The notes under the pieces: generated by a model
What the model saw: the letters and a program-made list of their open reading frames with translations, nothing else
What the model was told of the DNA's origin: nothing
The model's database searches: none
Assembly (NCBI GenBank): GCA_002449575.1
Contig: DJXC01000113.1
Location: 1 to 11,028, forward strand
DNA: 11,028 bases
DNA from: Ruminococcus sp. UBA7014
GTDB taxonomy: Bacteria; Bacillota; Clostridia; Oscillospirales; Ruminococcaceae
Direction: 5' to 3'
Position numbers and translations under genes: made by a program
Shown here: positions 6,468-11,028 of the stretch, piece by piece
Layout of the letters: each line of letters opens with the position of its first letter
Numbering within the stretch: position 1 is the stretch's first letter

Positions 6468-7729
6468 GATTCTGCTCCGGATTCTGCCGGAGCGGAATTT
6501 TTTTGGAATATTTCGGCAATGTGCTGTTTTTCTTCATGAACCAAAGCAGAAACACTCTGTTCTGGCTCAAACAGGGAAGAATAGCTGTAAAGCGCAATTC
6601 CGGAGATGTTTTCAAGACCGGAAGCAAATTCCAGTTCTCTGGAAATTACAGTGCTGTCATTCAGAAATTCAGATTCTCCCGAACCCGCCCACTTGTCAGA
6701 AAATCCTGTTTTATATGCACCGAGTCCAATCACCAGTTCCGGAACGGTAACAGTTTCTGCCCAGAGTTCAGCAGTTTCTGCAAAAGGACAGGTGTCATTC
6801 TGAAAGCCGTAGTAAATCTGCGGAATGATGATATCACAGTAACCCGGTTCGGAAACCCATAGTTTCACATCAGCATAAAGTTCATGATAATTCAGACTGA
6901 AATTTCCCTGCGGACTGATGCTGAACGGAATTTCCGGATTATTTTCTTTCACAGTCTGATACATTAATTTTATCAGTTCATTGCAATTATTTCTTCGCCA
7001 GTCGGCTAAATCAGAAGCTTGACTTTCAGAGAAAGCCTGACTGTCAAAATCCGGGTCTGTTGTCGGATAAAAATAATCATCAATGTGAATGCCGTCAACC
7101 GGATAATTCCGGATAATCTCAGCAATGCCGTCCGCAACAAGCTGACGGACTTCCGGATATGCCGGATTTAAATAATATCTGCCGTCACAGCTGACCAGGT
7201 ATGTTCCGTTTTTTTCCGGGTCATCATGCCACTGCCGGAGCAGATAAGTTTCATCAAGAGCAGAAACATTCTGTACGGTCTGCGCCCGAAGCGGATTCAC
7301 CCACGCATGAACAGCCAGATGCAAAGCATGTGCTTCTTCCAGCATGATTTCCAAAGGGTCATAGCTGCCGTCTAAATATGCTCCCGGAGGAAACAGAGAA
7401 GAATGATAATAAGCATCACAATAAGCACGGACATGCAGAAAAATCGTATTCAAGCCGAAATCTGCACAGTTCCGGAAGGCATTCCGGACGTTTTCACGGA
7501 ATGCAGAAACAGAGTTTCCGCTCATCCAGTGTTCATAGACCATAACCGGAATCCAGATTGCACGGGTTTCCGCCTGTTCCGGAAGATTCTGCAAAGAGTC
7601 TTCCAGATGTAAATGCTGTATCTCCTGAAGATAATAATTTTCTTCTGGCTCGGAAGTTTCCGGAAGTGAGCTGCAACTTGAAATCAGAAAGGAAAAAAAT
7701 AAGATTATCCATAATTTTTTTAAATACAT
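6464..7729 (-). CDS. Glycosyl-hydrolase-like 10 (DUF187, YddW/YngK-type) lipoprotein (421 aa)
   Basis: An exported lipoprotein of the glycosyl-hydrolase-like family GHL10 (formerly DUF187). A short signal peptide ends in the lipobox ISSC with lipidated C19; a linker follows, and a TIM-barrel domain begins at about residue 55 with TRAIWIPV. Family motifs include GLNTIFLHVRAYCDAYY at about 92-108, HAWVNPLRAQ at 141-150, and VDGIHIDDYFYP at 211-222, where D217 and D218 are the likely catalytic or substrate-binding acids. Later come FSISPQGNF and CDIIIPQIYYGF. The best studied relative, E. coli DigH (YddW), cleaves denuded peptidoglycan glycan strands, so a cell wall role is likely here, though another polysaccharide is possible. 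AGGAGG on the minus strand (7737-7742) precedes the ATG. The last codons are also the plus-strand terminator of the convergent endonuclease V gene. It diverges from a VanY-type carboxypeptidase. Confidence 0.87.
   Translation of the reverse strand: MYLKKLWIILFFSFLISSCSSLPETSEPEENYYLQEIQHLHLEDSLQNLPEQAETRAIWIPVMVYEHWMSGNSVSAFRENVRNAFRNCADFGLNTIFLHVRAYCDAYYHSSLFPPGAYLDGSYDPLEIMLEEAHALHLAVHAWVNPLRAQTVQNVSALDETYLLRQWHDDPEKNGTYLVSCDGRYYLNPAYPEVRQLVADGIAEIIRNYPVDGIHIDDYFYPTTDPDFDSQAFSESQASDLADWRRNNCNELIKLMYQTVKENNPEIPFSISPQGNFSLNYHELYADVKLWVSEPGYCDIIIPQIYYGFQNDTCPFAETAELWAETVTVPELVIGLGAYKTGFSDKWAGSGESEFLNDSTVISRELEFASGLENISGIALYSYSSLFEPEQSVSALVHEEKQHIAEIFQKNSAPAESGAES
6469..6504 (+). terminator. 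nfi: Rho-independent terminator of the metK-nfi transcript
   Basis: Bases 6469-6480 and 6487-6498 form a 12-bp GC-rich stem with one G-U pair and a 6-base loop, followed by a run of seven T residues (6498-6504). It starts two bases after the endonuclease V stop codon and lies wholly inside the coding sequence of the convergent minus-strand gene, whose C-terminal NSAPAESGAES it encodes. There is no T-run on the minus-strand side, so it should stop only plus-strand transcripts. Confidence 0.9.
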
Positions 7730-7845
7730 GGGACATACCTCCTGTTCAAAACTAGTTTATGCAGAATAATATTTTCTCATGCGGTGTATATTTAAAAAAA
7801 ATTTGCAGAAAATGTGAAAAAAGTCTTTCTTTTTTAAAAGATTTA

Positions 7846-7854
7846 TGTTATAAT
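7846..7854 (+). promoter_or_regulatory. Extended -10 promoter of the VanY-type gene
   Basis: TGT at 7846-7848 followed by TATAAT at 7849-7854 is an extended -10 element, 48 bases before the ATG at 7903. No good -35 hexamer stands 17 bases upstream, where the sequence is an A/T-rich tract. The rest of this 173-base divergent intergenic region holds a 10-bp palindrome AAACTAGTTT at 7749-7758, possibly an operator. I found no clear promoter for the minus-strand gene. Confidence 0.65.
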
Positions 7855-7902
7855 AAGAATGAATGAACTAATGCCGTGCAAGGCAGAAAAGGAGAAAAGA
7901 CC

Positions 7903-8997
7903 ATGGGAGATACCAAAAAGAAAAAAGGAAGCGGCGTGACAGTCTTTTTTGATGTATTGTTTTCGTTGGCATTGCTTGGCGGAGTCGGCTATGGCGGATA
8001 TTATATTTTTACACATGGTACAACAGTCGAACAGAAAACAAATTATCTCGAAAATCCTGTGGAAGAAACGACAGAAGAACCCACTGAACCCGGTATAATT
8101 TATGACAGGCTGGAAGTTCCTTCTCAGGATGTATACAACGGCAGTTTGATTCTGGTCAATCATGATACAGCGTTTCAGGGCAGTGAAGATAATCTGGTCA
8201 GCCTGTATCAGGTCATGCTGGAACGGGACTGCCATAGCTTCGGTACTCGTGATGCGGATGTCAAAGTGCAGAAAGAATACGCCGAAACGCTCGTCAGTAT
8301 GTTTAATGCCTTCTACAATGAAACGTATGATAATAATGTTGTGGTGCAAAGCGGCTATCGTTCTCCGGAACGGCAGCAGGAACTGTATGATGCGGATTTG
8401 CAAAGTACTGGTCTGGACTATTCCGAAAAAGTCGCAAAATCTGGTTTCAGTGAACATCAGACAGGACTCGGCATTGACCTGACTTTGTATGAGGCAGAAT
8501 ATGACGGCACAGGCATTTATAACTGGATTAACGAAAATTGTCCGGAATATGGTATCATTCTCCGCTATCCGGAAAATAAAACCAGTGTGACAAAAATTCA
8601 GTTCGAGCCGTGGCATTATCGTTATGTAGGTGTGCCTCATGCAAGATATATCACAGACAGCGGTCTTTGCCTGGAAGAATATATTGACCTGCTTTATGGC
8701 TATCCCTATGATGGTGAACATTTGCAGATAGTTGATAAAGAAAATAAAATTTATGAGGTGTATTATTATCCGGCAGATACTTCTGCCGAAACTTCATCTC
8801 TTCCAGTACCGGCAGATTGCGAATATACTGTTTCCGGCAATAACCGTGACGGCTTTATTGTAGCTGTCAATACCGGAAAAATTGCAGAATCTGTTCCCGA
8901 ACCCGAAACAGCACCTGCTCCCGAACCCGAAACTGCTCCTCCTCTGGATAGGGAAAATGCGCAGACAGAACTGGAAAATCCAGAAGCAGATTCGTGA
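7903..8997 (+). CDS. Membrane-anchored VanY-type D-alanyl-D-alanine carboxypeptidase (M15B, 364 aa)
   Basis: A zinc peptidase of family M15B that trims the terminal D-alanine of peptidoglycan stem peptides outside the membrane. A lysine-rich start and one membrane helix at about 11-36 anchor it (signal-anchor topology). A short TEEPTEP linker leads to the catalytic domain at about 70-265. Its motifs are SGYRSPERQQ at 150-159, GFSEHQTGLGIDL at 181-193 with zinc ligands H185 and D192, and FEPWHYRYVG at 234-243 with the catalytic E235 and third zinc ligand H238. All catalytic residues are intact. About 70 residues past the domain, a Pro/Glu/Ala-rich tail (about 332-350) carries two PEPETAP units. 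The ATG at 7903 has AAAAGGAG eight bases upstream; a GTG at 7876 in the same frame would put that ribosome binding site inside the gene, so I rejected it. The family also includes L,D-carboxypeptidases, so the exact bond cut is uncertain. Nothing links it to vancomycin resistance. Confidence 0.9.
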   Translation: MGDTKKKKGSGVTVFFDVLFSLALLGGVGYGGYYIFTHGTTVEQKTNYLENPVEETTEEPTEPGIIYDRLEVPSQDVYNGSLILVNHDTAFQGSEDNLVSLYQVMLERDCHSFGTRDADVKVQKEYAETLVSMFNAFYNETYDNNVVVQSGYRSPERQQELYDADLQSTGLDYSEKVAKSGFSEHQTGLGIDLTLYEAEYDGTGIYNWINENCPEYGIILRYPENKTSVTKIQFEPWHYRYVGVPHARYITDSGLCLEEYIDLLYGYPYDGEHLQIVDKENKIYEVYYYPADTSAETSSLPVPADCEYTVSGNNRDGFIVAVNTGKIAESVPEPETAPAPEPETAPPLDRENAQTELENPEADS

Positions 8998-9054
8998 AAT
9001 GCAACAAAAACACAGCCTTGTTTGTGATAATAATAAATAAATTTCAGAAATGTC

Positions 9055-9083
9055 TTGCTATTTTGCAAAGAGTATGCTATAAT
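9055..9083 (+). promoter_or_regulatory. Promoter of the zinc-ribbon protein gene
   Basis: TTGCTA at 9055-9060 and a perfect TATAAT at 9078-9083 are 17 bases apart, with an extended -10 TGC at 9075-9077. The 17 bases from 9073 to 9089 are identical to those around the -10 of the large RNA promoter at 795-811. Confidence 0.83.
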
Positions 9084-9128
9084 AAAAATAACAATAAAAA
9101 TATGCAGTCAGAAAGTTGGTGATTCCGT

Positions 9129-10487
9129 ATGATTTGTCCAAATTGTCAGATGCAGCAGCCACAGGAAAATCTAGCTTATTGTGTAAGATGCAATTATCCT
9201 CTGCAAGTCAGACCGCAGGGATTTTTTACCAAAGCAAATAATGGGTATTCCCGTGCAGATGTTTATTCTGCTGTAAGAAGAGGACAGCCGCTGCCGCAGC
9301 AGCAGTACCAGCAAATTACCTATCCGGCACAGCAAGTACCGCAGCAGAATACAAACGGTATGCAGATAATGTACGATGCACACGGAAATCAAATTTATGT
9401 TCAGTTGGTCTATGACCGAACAGGGAAACCAGTATATGTGCAGATGATTCCCAAAATTGTCGGAACAGATGCAAACGGTCACCGGGTGTATACCATGGTG
9501 TCCGGCGGACAGGTAGTTGTGCCACAGTCCCAGCCTGCTTCACAGCAGATGCCGCCGCAGGTTCAGCAGATGCCGCAGTCAAAACAAATGCCACTGCCTC
9601 AGGAAACAGCACAGTTCCTTCCTGAAAGCAATGCTGCACCTCCGCCTGTGCCAGTTATGCCACGCCCCGGAGAACAGCCGGCAAATCCTGTGCCTTCTGT
9701 ACCAGACAGACCGGCAGTGAAAGCTTCAGCACTTGCATCTTCTATGTATGCAGCTTCACAGAATACGCCCGGAACAGGTTCTTTCTTCGCCAGAATGCAA
9801 CAACAGAAAAATTCCGGCATGGAATCTCCTGTCAGCGCACAGGAACTCCTCAAAGAAGAAGCAAGAACGGCTTTCGTTCCAGAACCACAGGACGAAAATG
9901 CTGTACTCAGACGTATCTTTGAAAGTAAATCTAAAGAATATCAGATGAATACCGGAAACGGTAACTCTACTTTTGCTGTGGACGTTCCGGCAGAAGAAGT
10001 TCACAGTGTTTCGGAAAAAAATCTCTACAAGAAACCAGAAAAAACAGTTTCCCGGAAACCAGAGAAAAAATCAGAGTTTCCCTTTGAACAAAAAGAAAAA
10101 AAATCAGAAGGTCTCAAGCTTTTCCGCAGTAAGAAAGAGAAGGAAAAGCCAAAACATAAAACGATTATTGTTGACCCGGACGAAATTTTCGGCGACAGCA
10201 AAAAACATAAAGTAGAAATGCTCGGCATTTCCATTGATGGCGATGACAAAGATGTAGAGGCAAAAATTCAGGAAATGAAACAGGGCGGCAAAAAATCCAC
10301 CCGTTCCATGATTGATGCTGATGTCACAATAGAATCAATGGTGGATGACCCCCTCGCCGGAGATATTGCAAGAAAGGCTCTGACAGACGAAGTGGTACAG
10401 CAAGCATATGATTCCGTAGAATCTGCCGAAATTGCAAAGGCTCTGGAACAACTCAATCAGGGAATTTTTCCGAAAAGTATCAAATAA
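9129..10487 (+). CDS. Zinc-ribbon, Gln/Pro-rich protein of unknown function (452 aa)
   Basis: I do not recognise a named family. The N-terminus is a zinc ribbon, CPNC at residues 3-6 and CVRC at 18-21, of the kind that heads many clostridial proteins. After a Gln-rich stretch come three short repeats of the form D-x-x-G-x-x-[IV]-Y: at about 83-90 (DAHGNQIY), 96-103 (DRTGKPVY) and 114-121 (DANGHRVY), probably beta hairpins. Residues 123-200 are low in complexity, rich in Gln, Pro and Met. A Lys/Glu-rich charged segment at about 300-345 leads to a C-terminal helical part of roughly 100 residues (IFGDSKKHKVEMLGISIDGD, then DDPLAGDIARKALTDEVVQQAYD), which looks like the best folded domain. There is no signal peptide or membrane helix, so it should be cytoplasmic; a scaffold or adaptor role is conceivable but unproven. 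The start at 9129 follows only a weak ribosome binding site. It has its own promoter and may be co-transcribed with mscL. Confidence 0.78.
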   Translation: MICPNCQMQQPQENLAYCVRCNYPLQVRPQGFFTKANNGYSRADVYSAVRRGQPLPQQQYQQITYPAQQVPQQNTNGMQIMYDAHGNQIYVQLVYDRTGKPVYVQMIPKIVGTDANGHRVYTMVSGGQVVVPQSQPASQQMPPQVQQMPQSKQMPLPQETAQFLPESNAAPPPVPVMPRPGEQPANPVPSVPDRPAVKASALASSMYAASQNTPGTGSFFARMQQQKNSGMESPVSAQELLKEEARTAFVPEPQDENAVLRRIFESKSKEYQMNTGNGNSTFAVDVPAEEVHSVSEKNLYKKPEKTVSRKPEKKSEFPFEQKEKKSEGLKLFRSKKEKEKPKHKTIIVDPDEIFGDSKKHKVEMLGISIDGDDKDVEAKIQEMKQGGKKSTRSMIDADVTIESMVDDPLAGDIARKALTDEVVQQAYDSVESAEIAKALEQLNQGIFPKSIK

Positions 10488-10564
10488 TCATGATTCTGAA
10501 ACAGTGAATTGCTGTTCTGAATAAATAAAAATTAAATTTTAAATTAAAAGGAGAATACTTACTT

Positions 10565-11014
10565 ATGGCAAACGAAAACAAAGCGAAAGATTTAGCCGCT
10601 GCCGGCGCAAAAAAAGCAGGCGGTTTCCTGACAGAATTTAAAGAATTTGCACTCAAAGGCAATGTGATGGATATGGCAATCGGTGTTATTATCGGTGGCG
10701 CATTTCAGGATATTGTTACAGCATTGACAGAAAATTTTATTAACCCGATTATCGGCTGCATTGGCGGTGCAGAAGTGGAGGGTAAATTTCATCTGATGGG
10801 AAATCAGTATATCAATTATGGTGCGTTTCTTACCGCTGTGATTAACTTTCTGATTATGGCATTCGTGCTGTTTCTGCTGATGAAGGGCGTAAAGTCCATT
10901 ATGGAACTCGGTAAAAAGAAGGAAGTCGAAGCCGAAGCTGCTGCTGAACCTTCTAAAGAAGAAGTACTTCTGACAGAAATCCGTGACCTGCTTGCAGAAC
11001 AGAATAAAAAATAA
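10565..11014 (+). CDS. mscL: Large-conductance mechanosensitive channel MscL (149 aa)
   Basis: A membrane channel that opens under high membrane tension and releases solutes during hypo-osmotic shock, protecting the cell from lysis. The family core is clear: FKEFALKGNVMDMAIGVIIG at 25-44, leading into the first membrane helix (about 33-60), whose glycines form the constriction; NPIIG at 60-64; a second helix at about 83-107 (NYGAFLTAVINFLIMAFVLF); and a charged C-terminal helix (about 122-146, EVLLTEIRDLLAEQ) that bundles in the pentamer. Compared with E. coli MscL, the N-terminus is about 18 residues longer and rich in Ala and Lys, and the extracellular loop is short. AAAGGAG at 10547-10553 lies 11 bases before the ATG. 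The 77-base gap after the previous gene holds only a weak 5-bp hairpin without a T-run, and no clear promoter, so co-transcription with that gene is possible. Confidence 0.95.
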   Translation: MANENKAKDLAAAGAKKAGGFLTEFKEFALKGNVMDMAIGVIIGGAFQDIVTALTENFINPIIGCIGGAEVEGKFHLMGNQYINYGAFLTAVINFLIMAFVLFLLMKGVKSIMELGKKKEVEAEAAAEPSKEEVLLTEIRDLLAEQNKK

Positions 11015-11028
11015 TTTAATTCAAATCA

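Noticed and set aside
7817..7835. A/T-rich hairpin AAAAAAG...CTTTTTT upstream of the VanY-type gene as terminator
   Set aside because: It is made almost only of A-T pairs, no plus-strand gene ends before it, and it lies in the promoter region.
7876..7902. GTG start adding nine residues to the VanY-type protein
   Set aside because: The AAAAGGAG ribosome binding site would then lie inside the gene; it is well spaced for the ATG at 7903.
7843..8721. 292-codon minus-strand frame opposite the VanY-type gene
   Set aside because: Its Ile/Phe/Cys-rich composition is that of an antisense shadow, and the plus-strand frame carries a complete M15B active site.
8896..8933. Repeat of CCCGAACCCGAAAC, also partly seen at 3607-3621
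   Set aside because: It encodes Pro-Glu-Pro-Glu linker units in two exported proteins, so it reflects similar protein linkers and codon use and does not point to a DNA element.

Overview
The window looks like chromosomal DNA of a low-to-moderate G+C Clostridia bacterium, most likely a Ruminococcus-like member of the Oscillospiraceae. The reasons are a type I dockerin on a secreted protein, AGGAGG-type ribosome binding sites, promoters of the TTGACA-17-TATAAT kind, a SAM-I riboswitch ahead of metK, and the general codon usage. This placement is inference, because no 16S gene or other phylogenetic marker is present. I see no insertion sequence, CRISPR array, tRNA, rRNA or phage gene.

Layout: (1) 42-761, a calcineurin-like metallophosphoesterase. 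(2) 762-1485, a 724-base stretch without a credible gene. It holds a near-perfect promoter and then what appears to be a large structured non-coding RNA of about 630 nt, closed by a 28-bp helix between its two ends; this is the most interesting object in the window. (3) 1486-2634, a secreted protein with an N-terminal dockerin and a papain/NlpC-like C-terminal domain, ended by a strong intrinsic terminator. (4) 2791-4341, an ECF-type sigma factor followed by a single-pass membrane protein that is probably its anti-sigma factor and sensor. (5) 4371-6504, a promoter, a SAM-I riboswitch with its terminator, metK, and an overlapping endonuclease V gene, ended by a terminator. (6) 6464-7729 on the minus strand, a lipoprotein of the glycosyl-hydrolase-like 10 (DUF187/YddW) family. 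It runs tail-to-tail into endonuclease V and divergently from (7) 7903-8997, a membrane-anchored VanY-type D,D-carboxypeptidase. (8) 9129-10487, a zinc-ribbon, Gln/Pro-rich cytoplasmic protein of unknown function. (9) 10565-11014, the mechanosensitive channel MscL.

How the genes relate: metK and the endonuclease V gene form a translationally coupled pair under S-adenosylmethionine control. The sigma factor and membrane protein form a signalling pair that may sense an extracellular cue. The two divergent genes at 6464-8997 both appear to act on peptidoglycan or another envelope glycan, and MscL is also an envelope protein. The large RNA has its own strong promoter and shows no clear terminator before the dockerin gene, so it is either a free-standing ornate RNA (ROOL-like classes are the best known comparison) or an exceptionally long structured leader.
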